Shown here: positions 17,318 through 25,597 of the stretch, one piece after another
How the letters are laid out: every line of letters begins with the position of its first letter
Numbering within the stretch: the stretch's first letter is position 1
Source of the DNA: Planctomycetota bacterium
GTDB lineage: Bacteria; Planctomycetota; UBA1135; UBA2386
Assembly (NCBI GenBank): GCA_020849665.1
Contig: JADLFX010000014.1
Location: forward strand, 36,603 to 100,602
Direction of reading: 5' to 3'
DNA: 64,000 bases
Position numbers and translations under genes: made by a program
The notes under the pieces: generated by a model
Databases searched by the model: none
What the model was told of the DNA's origin: nothing
What the model saw: only the letters and a program-made list of their open reading frames with translations

Positions 17318-18556
17318 TCACGCGAAGGCCTTCAGGCGCTGGATCCGTGCCGGCCGCTGCAGCCGCGCCAGGGCGGCCTTCTGCAGCTGGCGCACGCGCT
17401 CCGCGGTGATGCCCATGTCGGCCGCGATCTCGCCGAGTGTCTCCGGCGTGCTGCCGTCCAGACCGAAGCGCCGCGAGAGGATCTGGGACTCGCGCTCGGG
17501 CAGCTCCTTCAGGAGTTCGCCCAGGCGCTCCTGGAGGTTGCCGTCCTGCACCAGTTCGGGCACGGGAACGTCGCGCTCGTCGGCCAGGGTCTGGGACAAC
17601 GTGCCCCCCTCCTCGTCGCCCGGCAGCTCGGCATCGATGCTCACGGCGTAGCGGCGCGTCGCCAGGAGCTCCTCCAGCCGTTCCACAGGCATGCCCAGCC
17701 TGCGCGCGACCTCCTCGTTGGCGATCTCGCGGCCATCGGCACGCCGCGCCTCCTCGCGGATCCGCTGCACCTTCTTGAGGGTCTTCTGCACCCACACCGG
17801 GATGCGGACCGTGCGCGAGGCGTTGTAGAGCAGCTTCAGGATCGCCTGATGGATCCAGTACTGCGCGTAGGTCTTGAAGCGCACGTCGCGCCGCCAGTCG
17901 AAGCCGTCGATGGCCTGGAACAGGGAGGCATTGCCCTCCTGGACGAGATCCTGCAGGTCGACGCCCAGGCCCCGGTAGCGATGCGCGCAGGCGGTGACCA
18001 TGTAGAGCGCGGACTCGACGTACACACGACGCAGATGCTGTACCTCCTGGAGGCAGCGCGCTGCGTACCGCAGGGCGATCCGGTCGACGTTCGCGGGCAG
18101 CTCGGAGGGCAGCCGGTAGCCGTCGTCCTCGATGGCCCGGATCTGGTCGGCGTCGAACCCTGCCTGGGTCATCGCCATCCGCGCCCGCACCTTGAGGAAC
18201 TCGTAGCGCCGCGCCATCAAGAACTCGCCATGGCGGTCGAGGCGGGGGATGCGCTGGATCTGCGCTTCGTAGAGTCCGACCCAGGTCACACGTGGATCCA
18301 CGCCCACCTGCGAGAAGGGTGTGCCCGCCTCGTCCACGGCGGCACGCTCCCCGGCTGCGCCGGCGTCCTCGCCGACACCCGTCACCTCGAGCCGGATCGC
18401 CTTGGCGCAGAACTCACGGGCCAGCTTCTGCAGGCGGGCGTCGTATTCGGGCGTCGGGACGTCCAGGAGCTGGTCCACCACTGCGAGGTCGAGCAGCTGG
18501 TTGGGGACCAGGCGCGGCAGGCGCGCGGTGCGGATTCGGCGTGAGAACATGGTCAA
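17318..18556 (-). CDS. Sigma-70 family RNA polymerase sigma factor (RpoD/RpoS-like, with region 1.2)
   Basis: 412 aa. Region 1.2-like sequence occurs at about 85-125, region 2 at about 185-260 (DLQDLVQEGNASLFQAI; FKTYAQYWIHQAI for -10 recognition), region 3 at about 265-320, and region 4 at 340-405 (LPERESQILSRRFGLDG; ETLGEIAADMGITAERVRQLQ for -35 recognition). The ATVRIPV-like stretch appears as RTVRIPVWVQK. Length and the divergent 125 N-terminal residues argue for an alternative (group 2) factor, not the housekeeping one. ATG 18550 is an alternative start. It is preceded by a distinctly AT-rich leader. Confidence 0.92.
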   Translation of the reverse strand: MTMFSRRIRTARLPRLVPNQLLDLAVVDQLLDVPTPEYDARLQKLAREFCAKAIRLEVTGVGEDAGAAGERAAVDEAGTPFSQVGVDPRVTWVGLYEAQIQRIPRLDRHGEFLMARRYEFLKVRARMAMTQAGFDADQIRAIEDDGYRLPSELPANVDRIALRYAARCLQEVQHLRRVYVESALYMVTACAHRYRGLGVDLQDLVQEGNASLFQAIDGFDWRRDVRFKTYAQYWIHQAILKLLYNASRTVRIPVWVQKTLKKVQRIREEARRADGREIANEEVARRLGMPVERLEELLATRRYAVSIDAELPGDEEGGTLSQTLADERDVPVPELVQDGNLQERLGELLKELPERESQILSRRFGLDGSTPETLGEIAADMGITAERVRQLQKAALARLQRPARIQRLKAFA

Positions 18557-18895
18557 TCCTCGTGGCTAGGACGTCCAGATATCTACCTGAACAATCACCT
18601 CGACTCCAGTGAATTACATGCTGTCTACGTTTTTTAGTGGACAAAACTCCAGGGCTTCTGTCGCCATGGGTGCTGTCGACTCAAGGCAAATTATTTCAAG
18701 CACTTACGTTCGATCCGGAGCTTGGGTCCCGTGCGCCCGGCTTGGCTGGGCGACCGCCCGACTGCCGGACCGATGATGGCCGGGTGGATGCGGTTTCCGA
18801 CGGCGCGATTGCGCAGACGTAACGGAGTTCGGGCGGCGCGGGCGGCGGTCGACCCGAACCTCCCCGCGTGGTCCCCCCCGGCCAGGGAACGACGG
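18557..18895 (-). promoter_or_regulatory. AT-rich upstream region of the sigma-70 gene
   Basis: 339 bp with no convincing gene. The part at about 18560-18715 is clearly AT-richer than everything around it (ATATCTAC, GTTTTTTAG, CAAATTATTTCAAG). It sits directly upstream of the sigma factor gene, so it probably holds that gene's promoter and a leader. I could not place -35/-10 boxes with normal spacing. The rest (18720-18895) is GC-rich with nothing recognisable. Confidence 0.4.
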
Positions 18896-19807
18896 TCAGC
18901 GCTTGTTGCCCAACGACTTCGCGATGAGCAGCAGTACCACCAGGCCGACCAGGCCGGCTCCCACGAAGATCGGCAGGCGAGACGTGCCGCCCTCCTCGTA
19001 GACCTCCGGTTCCTGCCCTGCCGCGTCGCGCTCGGAGTCCTGGGCCGCCTGGGGCTTGGCCGTCCGTGCCCCCGCGGGGGCTCCGGATCTTCCCTCGGCG
19101 CCCACCGGGGTGCTCCCGGCGCGCGGGGCGCCCGTCCCTGGAGCTTCCGAAACGGCCGCGGCAGCGCCGGTTGCCTGGTTCGGTGTCCGGAGCGGCACCA
19201 GGACCGGCTGCGGCACCGGCGCACCCACCACGACGTCCACGCTCGGCTCGGCCCGGTGCAGGCCGACCAGGTTGGCGGTGTGGGCGTGGGTCAATGGCAC
19301 CTCGACCTTCAGCTTCACCGGGTACTTGCCGTGCCGGGTCCCCGGCGCCACGGCGATCGGAATCTCCACCGTGGCCGTGTTGTCGTAGACCGGTTGCCCC
19401 GCGAACTTGGTCGGCAGGACGCCGGCACGTGGCGGTTGGAGCACCCAGCTGCCGAGGGTGAACGGTCCCTGCCGCGTCTCGTACTCCAGGTTCAGCTTGG
19501 CGTCTGCGGTGATGACCGCGTCGCCGGTGAGCGCCAGCACCAGGACGATCTGTCCGCCCTGCTGTTCGGAGATCCGGTGCGGCCGGACATTGGGGAGCAC
19601 CGCGCAGAGGGACGAGAGCGTGTCCTTGGCGCCGGCCGTCACGACGCCGGTACCGTCCGCGGCCTCTGCGCTCTGGATCTTCTCGAGCGGTTCCCCTGCG
19701 GGGTTGGGCGGCGCAGGCGGCGTCTTGCCCTGCTCGCTGGGGTCGTCCTGCGCGGCTAGGGCGGCGCAGAGCAGGGCAAGGATGGGCAGGCGGCGGATCA
19801 GGCGCAT
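18896..19807 (-). CDS. Exported protein with C-terminal membrane anchor, unknown function
   Basis: 303 aa from ATG 19807. Residues 1-19 form a signal peptide (LPILALLCAALAAQ). A beta-rich domain at about 45-185 contains GTRHGKYPVKLKVEVPLTH and weakly recalls the N-terminal sensor domain of DsbD-type proteins. A Pro/Ala/Gly linker follows, then a membrane helix at about 278-297 with a short basic tail (KSLGNKR). The protein would sit outside, tethered to the membrane by its C-terminus. No CxxC pair is present, so a redox role is not supported. It diverges from mrp. Confidence 0.7.
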   Translation of the reverse strand: MRLIRRLPILALLCAALAAQDDPSEQGKTPPAPPNPAGEPLEKIQSAEAADGTGVVTAGAKDTLSSLCAVLPNVRPHRISEQQGGQIVLVLALTGDAVITADAKLNLEYETRQGPFTLGSWVLQPPRAGVLPTKFAGQPVYDNTATVEIPIAVAPGTRHGKYPVKLKVEVPLTHAHTANLVGLHRAEPSVDVVVGAPVPQPVLVPLRTPNQATGAAAAVSEAPGTGAPRAGSTPVGAEGRSGAPAGARTAKPQAAQDSERDAAGQEPEVYEEGGTSRLPIFVGAGLVGLVVLLLIAKSLGNKR

Positions 19808-20075
19808 GGGGTTCCGGGTTCGCGAGCAGGCTGGGACGGTCTTGCTCCATGGTAGCTTCCCTTCGCGAATCCCGCCCTGGCACCACCAGGGACAGGATGC
19901 CGGCCGCCGAGACTCGCAGGTGCACCCTGTCCTCGGGCGCCAGGGCTGGCGCACACCGCGCCGGTCGCGTCCTTCGAATCCTCGATGGCCGGGATCAGGC
20001 CGGCGGTTCCCTGCTTGAATGAGGTCCGTTCTGGTCCTATTTCTGCGCCTTCCCTCCCCCGCCCATTCCCACCGC

Positions 20076-21161
20076 ATGGCCCAATCCGGCAACCCTGGCA
20101 GCACTGCCTCCCCCATCACCGAGGCCCAGGTCCTCGGGGCACTGCGCGCCGTCGAGGATCCCGACCTGCGCCGTGACATCGTGGCCCTCGATTTCGTCAA
20201 GAACCTCCGGATCTGCGGGGGCAACGTCGCCTTCACGATCGAGCTGACCACGCCCGCCTGCCCGGTGAAGGACCGCATGAAGGCGGCCGCCGAGGCCGCC
20301 GTGCGCGGCGTGCCCGGCGTCGAAGGCGTGCAGGTGGAGATGAGCGCACGGGTGACCGCCAGCCGGCCGCTGATGGGCACCAAGGGTGTGATCCCCGGGG
20401 TCAAGAACGTGCTCGCCGTGTCCTCCGGCAAGGGCGGCGTGGGCAAGTCGACCGTCGCGGTGAACCTCGCTTGCGCACTCCACCAGGCGGGTGCCACCGT
20501 GGGCGTGCTCGACGCCGACGTCTACGGCCCCAACGTTCCGCTCATGCTCGGCATCCAGACCGCGAAGCCCGAGGCGGCCGGCAACAAGCTGATCCCCTTC
20601 CGCAGCCACGGCCTGCAGGTGATGAGCATGGGCCTGCTGGTGGCCGAGGACCAACCGGTGATCTGGCGCGGCCCCATGCTGCACAGCGCCATCAAGCAGT
20701 TCCTCTTCGACGTCGCGTGGGACGGGCTGGACTACCTGGTCGTGGATCTGCCGCCAGGCACCGGCGACGCACAGATCTCGCTGAGCCAACAGGCACACAT
20801 CATGGGCGCGCTCATCGTGACCACGCCGCAGGACGTGTCGGTGCTCGACGTGCGCAAGGCCATCCGGATGTTCCAGACCGTGCACGTGCCGATTCTCGGC
20901 GTCGTGGAGAACATGTCGTACTTCACGCCGCCGGGCAGCCACGAGCGCTACGAGATCTTCGGGCGCGGCGGCGGCGCCCGCATCGAGCGCGAGTTCGGCA
21001 TCCCTCTGCTCGGGCAGATCCCCATCGATCTGCGCGTCCGGGAGGGCGGCGACCAGGGCACGCCCGTGGTGGTCTCCGACCCGACCAGCCCGGTGGCCAA
21101 GGCCTTCTTCGACGTCGCGGGGCGCGTTGCCGCGCGCGTCAGCACTCTCAACGCAGGATGA
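20076..21161 (+). CDS. mrp: Mrp/NBP35-family Fe-S carrier ATPase with N-terminal MIP18 domain
   Basis: 361 aa. An N-terminal MIP18/DUF59 domain (about 15-92, including TTPACPVKD with Cys62) is followed by the P-loop domain with SSGKGGVGKS at 117-125, DADVYGPNVP and DLPPGTGDAQ. The loop after ENMSYF reads TPPGSHERYEIFG and lacks the CxxC pair that binds the transferred cluster in ApbC-type proteins. It likely assists Fe-S cluster delivery. ATG 20076 removes 19 unneeded residues from the longer frame. Its stop overlaps the next start by 4 bp (ATGA). Confidence 0.93.
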   Translation: MAQSGNPGSTASPITEAQVLGALRAVEDPDLRRDIVALDFVKNLRICGGNVAFTIELTTPACPVKDRMKAAAEAAVRGVPGVEGVQVEMSARVTASRPLMGTKGVIPGVKNVLAVSSGKGGVGKSTVAVNLACALHQAGATVGVLDADVYGPNVPLMLGIQTAKPEAAGNKLIPFRSHGLQVMSMGLLVAEDQPVIWRGPMLHSAIKQFLFDVAWDGLDYLVVDLPPGTGDAQISLSQQAHIMGALIVTTPQDVSVLDVRKAIRMFQTVHVPILGVVENMSYFTPPGSHERYEIFGRGGGARIEREFGIPLLGQIPIDLRVREGGDQGTPVVVSDPTSPVAKAFFDVAGRVAARVSTLNAG

Positions 21162-21391
21162 CCAACATGAACCAGGACCCCAAGAGCACGACCCAGCAGA
21201 GTTCCACGTTCACCGCCGAGACTCCGATGCGGGAGGTGATGCAGCGCAATCCCAACGCCCCGTACACGCTCCGCCAGTTCCACATCGGCGGCTGCAGCCA
21301 CTGCGGATTCGACATGAACGACTCGATCGGCAAGGTGGCCGAGGACCACGGCATCCCGGTGCCGATGCTGGTGACCGCGCTCAACCGCTGA
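21158..21391 (+). CDS. DUF1858-type small redox/disulfide protein with CxxC
   Basis: 77 aa. The sequence follows the DUF1858 pattern: TPMREVMQRNPNAPYTL, then GGCSHCGFD with Cys46 and Cys49, then an amphipathic helix and MLVTALN at the end. The family is small, cytosolic and often found near Fe-S or hybrid-cluster proteins; the biochemical role is unproven. Its ATG overlaps the mrp stop (ATGA), so the two products are made together. The CxxC here could supply the cysteines that this Mrp lacks; that is inference. Confidence 0.82.
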   Translation: MTNMNQDPKSTTQQSSTFTAETPMREVMQRNPNAPYTLRQFHIGGCSHCGFDMNDSIGKVAEDHGIPVPMLVTALNR

Positions 21392-21437
21392 CCGCCCGGA
21401 CTACGGCCTCGCGCCGCGCGGTTCCGTCCCGCACGGG

Positions 21438-21468
21438 TGCGCCGGGCAGGGTCCAGCCCGCCCGGCAC
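21438..21468. terminator. Hairpin in convergent gap after DUF1858 gene
   Basis: GCCGGGC, 12-nt loop, GCCCGGC lies between the DUF1858 gene and the GspK-like gene, which converge. It may terminate either transcript. Confidence 0.35.
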
Positions 21469-21485
21469 CGCGCGCGCAGCAGGGG

Positions 21486-23153
21486 TCAGCGTCCTTCGGC
21501 GCGCTGCTGCGCCTCGACCTCCGCACTGCGGATGTAGAAGTCGAGGAAGTACGGATTCCAGGCGCGCTCCTCGCGCGAGTACTGGTCCATCTCGTCCAGC
21601 TGCGCGCGCAGCAGGCTCTCGTCCTCGGGGAAGTCCACGGGGAAGATCCGCAACCCCTTCACCTCCTCCAGGCGGGTGATCGGGTGGATGCTGCCCTCCT
21701 CGCCGTCCTCGAGGCGCACGACGATCGAACGCGAGCGTCGCAGCACGAAGACGCGCCGCTCCTCGTTCTTCTTGAACATGGAGGCCATGTGCACGGTGAA
21801 CACGTGCGACTTGGTCGTGGTCAGCCGGTAGAAGCGCTCCTTCACTCCCGGGTTGGCGAGGTTCTGGAACTCGGGGATCTGGTCGAGATCCTGCACGGTC
21901 TGGAAGATCTTGCGCTTCTTCTTCACCCCGGCATCGAGTTCGCCGGAGCCGCCGGCGTTCGCGAACGCCGCGGGCTGACCCGCGCCCGGCTCGCCCGTCT
22001 CGCCGGTCTCCTCGGGCATCTCCTCGTTGCGGAAGCGCAGGATCGCCTCGATCGTGGCATCGGGGATCTCGGAGACCGGGAAGAGGGCACGCAGCACCGC
22101 GCGCGGGGCCGTGTTGATGTTGATCCGGATCCCTTCGCCCACCGGCTGCTCCGGCTCGCCCGTGGTGCCCTGCCCGCCGCTGGTACCCCCGGACTGGCCG
22201 CCCTGCTGCGTCCCGCCGCTGCGGTTCTGCGTGTTCTGCCCGGTCCCTGAGTTGCCCGGTTGCGAGGATCCCGGGTTGTTGCTGCCCTGTTGGCCCGGCT
22301 GGTTGGCCTTGGTCGGATCGCCGGGGTCGAAGCGCAGGGCCGTGTACACCGTGAGCACGGACTCGAGGCCCGGGATGAGCCGGCCGTCGAGGACCTTGTC
22401 GTAGTAGAGGTCCTCGGTGACTCCGGGCAGGAGCAGGAGCTCTTCCAGCTGGAATGGCACCGTCTCCTGCCGCCGCTTCTCGTCATCGCTCTTGAGGGGC
22501 GGCTTGGGCAGGGCCTCGCTGCGCCCGGCGCCACGCATCCAGTCGATCAGGGCCGTCGCGAGTCGCTCCCCGTCGGAGGTGGAGAGGTCGAACTCGGTGT
22601 TCTCCCGCAGCGCATCGATCAACCGGACGAAGCGGTCCTTGCTGTCGCGGGCGAACTCCTCCTTGGGACTCGCGAGGGCGAGTACGTTGAACTTGCGGTT
22701 CTCGTCCTCAACCCACACGTACGTGGTCAGATCCCCGTCCGCGTTCCCGGTCGGTTCGTACCACGCGTCCTGGCTGCTGTCGACGCTGCCCTCCTCCCCG
22801 CCCTGTCCCGGCCCCCCGGTCCCTCCCGGCATGGGCAGCCCCCCCGGCGCACCGGCGCCAGGCGCCCCCGCCCCTCCTGCCGCCGACTGCGCCGCTCCGG
22901 CGCTGAGGTCGTCGAGAAGGGTCTGCTCGGTGTCGAGCAGCACGCGCTCCATGTGGTTGTGCATCCGCGCCAGGAGCGCGTCGTTCTCGCCGGTCAGGCG
23001 CGACATCCGTGCGGTCGTGACCAGCTCGGAGACCAGCACGCCGAGCAGCAGGGTGAAGATCACCACGAAGATCAGCGCCACGCCGCGCTGCTCCTCCCCG
23101 AGCACTTCCGCGGCTGCGGGGGCGGGATCCGGACACTCGGGGGAAGGGGCCAT
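21486..23153 (-). CDS. GspK-like minor pseudopilin of a type II secretion-like system
   Basis: 555 aa from ATG 23153. The N-terminal pseudopilin helix begins after Gly24 (RG then VALIFVVIFTLLLGVLVS) and has no Glu at +5, as in GspK. The globular part has GspK hallmarks: LEELLLLPGVTEDLY, and ININTAPRAVLRALFP in the helix-hairpin-helix region, then the expected repeat of the two SAM-like domains. It is larger than usual because of a Gly/Gln/Asn/Ser linker at about 283-345 and another Gly/Pro-rich stretch near 95-125. GspK caps the pseudopilus tip. It follows the secretin gene with a 90-bp gap. Confidence 0.82.
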   Translation of the reverse strand: MAPSPECPDPAPAAAEVLGEEQRGVALIFVVIFTLLLGVLVSELVTTARMSRLTGENDALLARMHNHMERVLLDTEQTLLDDLSAGAAQSAAGGAGAPGAGAPGGLPMPGGTGGPGQGGEEGSVDSSQDAWYEPTGNADGDLTTYVWVEDENRKFNVLALASPKEEFARDSKDRFVRLIDALRENTEFDLSTSDGERLATALIDWMRGAGRSEALPKPPLKSDDEKRRQETVPFQLEELLLLPGVTEDLYYDKVLDGRLIPGLESVLTVYTALRFDPGDPTKANQPGQQGSNNPGSSQPGNSGTGQNTQNRSGGTQQGGQSGGTSGGQGTTGEPEQPVGEGIRININTAPRAVLRALFPVSEIPDATIEAILRFRNEEMPEETGETGEPGAGQPAAFANAGGSGELDAGVKKKRKIFQTVQDLDQIPEFQNLANPGVKERFYRLTTTKSHVFTVHMASMFKKNEERRVFVLRRSRSIVVRLEDGEEGSIHPITRLEEVKGLRIFPVDFPEDESLLRAQLDEMDQYSREERAWNPYFLDFYIRSAEVEAQQRAEGR

Positions 23154-23243
23154 GGAGCTGGTGCTGGGACGGCAGCATAGCGGCGCGGCTTCCCCCGCCA
23201 CCGCCCCCCACCCCATCGGTCCCCGGCCGAGGCCTGGCGACCC

Positions 23244-24890
23244 TCAGCCGCCGACGGGCGCGACGGCATCGGCCCGGAAGCCCCGGGCGCCCTGGATGAT
23301 CCGCGGCGTGATGAAGAAGCGAAGGTCCGTCGACGAGGTGTTGGTGCTGGTCGAGCGGAACAGGATCCCGAGCAACGGGATGTCGCCCAGCAGCGGGATC
23401 TTGGATTCCACGTCGAGGGTCGACTTGCTGATCAGGCCGCCGATGATCGTGGTCTTGCCGTTGGGAACGTGCACCGAGGTGACGGCCTGGCGCTTGGAGA
23501 CGATGGGCGTCTTCACGGGATCGGTGGGCGCGAAACCGGTCACCGCCGAGACGTCGGCGAAGATCTGCAGGATCACCATCTCGGTGCCGGCGATCACGGG
23601 GCGGATGTTGAGGGTCACGCCCACCGGCTTGAACTCGATGTCGGTCGCGACGTTGACCCCCTGACTGACGATCTTCGCCTTCGGGAACGGGAAGTCGGTC
23701 GTGGTGGTGATCGAGGCGATGCCCCCGTTGCGCACCACGAGGCGCGGATGCGTGAGCACGTCCGCCTTGCTCTGCAGCTCCAGGGCCTGGATCTGCGCGT
23801 TGAGCTCGATGCCGTCGTGGATCCCCCCGATCGTCAGGATGCCGCGGTCGGTGATGCTGCCGCCACCGAAGAACGGCGGGTTGAGCGGGAAGCTGCCTGC
23901 CAGGCTCTTGATGAACTGCCCCGAGCTGGTGTTCTGGATCAGCGGCGTCGTACCCACCTGCGAGACGCCGAAGGTGAGCGCGTCGCTGGCCTGGAACTCG
24001 ACGACCTTCACCTCGATCTCGACCTGGGGGATCTGACCGAAGAAGAGGTTGAGCGCGTTCTCGAACGCGGCGAGCGCCGTCGGCTGGGCGGTCACGAGCA
24101 GGAGCGAGTTTGCCACCTTGCTCGCGGGCGGCGGCGTGATGCCGCTCACCTTCGCCGTGATGTCGGTGGTCTCCACCGGCTCGAAGTTGGGAAGCAGCAT
24201 CAGCTCCACCTCATGCTCGGCCAGCATCCGGCCGAGCACCGAGCGCGACGAGCCGCCCAGCTTCGATCCAGGCGGGGGCACGATCGGTGCGGGCGCCGGC
24301 TGGCCCGCCGGCGGAGGCGTGGTCACCGGCTCGGAGATGAGGCTCAGGAACACCTGCCCGGATTCACCACTCAGGAAGTACTGCTTCGTGACGCGACCGT
24401 CGCCGTGGATCAGGACGTTCGGGCCGAAGCGCGTGCGCAGGAGCGCCTCCTCCTGGCGCTGCAGCTCCGGATCCTGGGCTGCTGGAACCTCCTGCTGCGG
24501 CTGCGCGGCCTCGGGCAGCGCGCCCGTGCCGGCGCCTTCCGCACCCCGGGCCTCCGGCTCGGGCAGCGGCCGGGTCTGCGAGGCGGGATCCAGGGGCTGC
24601 GTGGCGATCGTGACGGGCCGCGTCGTCGATCCCTGCGTAGCGGGATCCTGCGGCGTCACGGCCCCGGCACGCTCGAACCCGCCCTCGCCGAGACCCCAGA
24701 TCTTCGCACCGAGCGCCTTGCCATCGGTCGGTCGGCCGAGTTCGTCGTAGGTCTGGATCGAGACCTGCGGGCGCTGCCTGGGTGCCGGGACGGGCTCGGA
24801 CCCCACGGACTCCGTCGCACAGCCACTCAGCACGCCGAGCAGGGCGCTGCCCAGGAGTGTCGGGGGCCGCCGTGGGTTCACCTGCGCCAT
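23244..24890 (-). CDS. Secretin-family outer membrane lipoprotein (GspD/PilQ-like)
   Basis: 548 aa from ATG 24890. The signal peptide ends LSGC with the lipidated Cys at 24. A long Pro/Gln/Ala-rich linker covers about 30-160. An N-domain of secretin type (LANSLLLVTAQPTALAAFENAL-like region near 265-310) precedes the C-terminal barrel domain with VEIEVKVVEF, ADVLTHPRLVVRNG, the GVTLNIRPVI motif and the closing strand signature TTIIGGLISKS and IPLLGDIPLLGILF. It would form the outer-membrane pore of the nearby module. The N0/N1 domains are reduced. It lies 58 bp downstream of the OmpH-like gene. Confidence 0.9.
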   Translation of the reverse strand: MAQVNPRRPPTLLGSALLGVLSGCATESVGSEPVPAPRQRPQVSIQTYDELGRPTDGKALGAKIWGLGEGGFERAGAVTPQDPATQGSTTRPVTIATQPLDPASQTRPLPEPEARGAEGAGTGALPEAAQPQQEVPAAQDPELQRQEEALLRTRFGPNVLIHGDGRVTKQYFLSGESGQVFLSLISEPVTTPPPAGQPAPAPIVPPPGSKLGGSSRSVLGRMLAEHEVELMLLPNFEPVETTDITAKVSGITPPPASKVANSLLLVTAQPTALAAFENALNLFFGQIPQVEIEVKVVEFQASDALTFGVSQVGTTPLIQNTSSGQFIKSLAGSFPLNPPFFGGGSITDRGILTIGGIHDGIELNAQIQALELQSKADVLTHPRLVVRNGGIASITTTTDFPFPKAKIVSQGVNVATDIEFKPVGVTLNIRPVIAGTEMVILQIFADVSAVTGFAPTDPVKTPIVSKRQAVTSVHVPNGKTTIIGGLISKSTLDVESKIPLLGDIPLLGILFRSTSTNTSSTDLRFFITPRIIQGARGFRADAVAPVGG

Positions 24891-24948
24891 GCGTCTGGAT
24901 CCTGTGCCGTGGACGCGTCCGGGCGGAGCGTCCGCCGGTTGGATCGGC

Positions 24949-25362
24949 TCACTCGGTCCCGGAACTGGACTCCAGTCTGCCGGCAACGGCACTGGTGAGA
25001 TCCGCGACCTTCAGCCCGCGGGCGTCCTCGATCCCACCCTGGCCAACCACCAGGTCATGGCCTCTGGCCTCCGCCACTTCCTCCACCAGGGTGCGGATGC
25101 GCCGGTCGGCATCCGAGAGCAGGAGCTCGTACCGGGCGGTCCCCTTCCGCACGCCCTCGCTCTTGATGGTCTTCCACTCGGGAGTCTGTTTGAGCAACTT
25201 CTGGTAGTCGACCACGGCGGGTCGCGACGAGTTGTCGGAGACCCCGTAGAGCACGGTGGCGTCGGACCGGAGCCCGACGCCCTGGGCCGCGATGGCTGGG
25301 CCGAAGCACAACAGGAGGAAGCCCGCCAGGGCGAACCGAAGCCACGAATGACGAGTGACCAT
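24949..25362 (-). CDS. Short OmpH/Skp-like exported protein
   Basis: 137 aa from ATG 25362. The signal peptide covers about residues 1-25 (FALAGFLLLCFGPAIAAQ). The mature part resembles OmpH/Skp at both ends: AVVDYQKLLKQTPEWK near the start and VAEARGHDLVVGQGGIEDA with DLTSAVAGRL near the end. The long coiled-coil arms of Skp are largely missing, so classic outer-membrane chaperone activity is doubtful. It is first in the leftward unit OmpH-like, secretin, GspK-like and lies just downstream of a candidate sigma-54 promoter. Confidence 0.65.
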   Translation of the reverse strand: MVTRHSWLRFALAGFLLLCFGPAIAAQGVGLRSDATVLYGVSDNSSRPAVVDYQKLLKQTPEWKTIKSEGVRKGTARYELLLSDADRRIRTLVEEVAEARGHDLVVGQGGIEDARGLKVADLTSAVAGRLESSSGTE

Positions 25363-25429
25363 TGCCAAGCTCCCAGACTCTTGCAGACAGCGGGAGCCGG
25401 CCTGGCTCCCACGCAACACCGTCCAAGAG

Positions 25430-25445
25430 AGCAACGCACGTGCCG
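25430..25445 (-). promoter_or_regulatory. Candidate sigma-54 (-24/-12) promoter for the OmpH-like/secretin/GspK-like unit
   Basis: On the minus strand CGGCACGTGCGTTGCT matches the sigma-54 consensus TGGCACG-N4-TTGCW in all but the first T. The invariant GG (25444-25443) and GC (25432-25431) are 10 nt apart, as required. It lies about 70 bp upstream of the OmpH-like ATG and about 150 bp downstream of the stop of a sigma-54 activator gene on the same strand. Confidence 0.6.
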
Positions 25446-25469
25446 GGATTCATTCGCCACCGGCCCGAG

Positions 25470-25514
25470 TCACGTAACTCGTGAAAATACATGGATGTAC
25501 GGGCCCGATTCGGG
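25470..25514 (-). promoter_or_regulatory. Three small dyads upstream of the sigma-54 site, candidate activator-binding region
   Basis: TCACG-TAACT-CGTGA (25470-25484), TACAT-GG-ATGTA (25488-25499) and CCCGA-T-TCGGG (25504-25514) lie 25-70 bp upstream of the -24 element, where enhancer-binding proteins usually bind. The three dyads differ in sequence, so at most one is likely to be the specific site. Confidence 0.35.
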
Positions 25515-25597
25515 TCAACCAATGTGTCGACCTGAGAATTCGCCAGATCGGAGGCTCTCGGTCTGGGGCGCTGTGAACTTGATCGGCGCGGAATTGG

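Noticed and set aside
18637..18822. 61-codon frame in the AT-rich gap
   Set aside because: No ribosome site or family; it spans the boundary between AT-rich and GC-rich sequence.
18896..19807. DsbD-like redox role for the anchored exported protein
   Set aside because: There is no CxxC pair and the similarity is only to a beta-rich pattern, so only a description is given.
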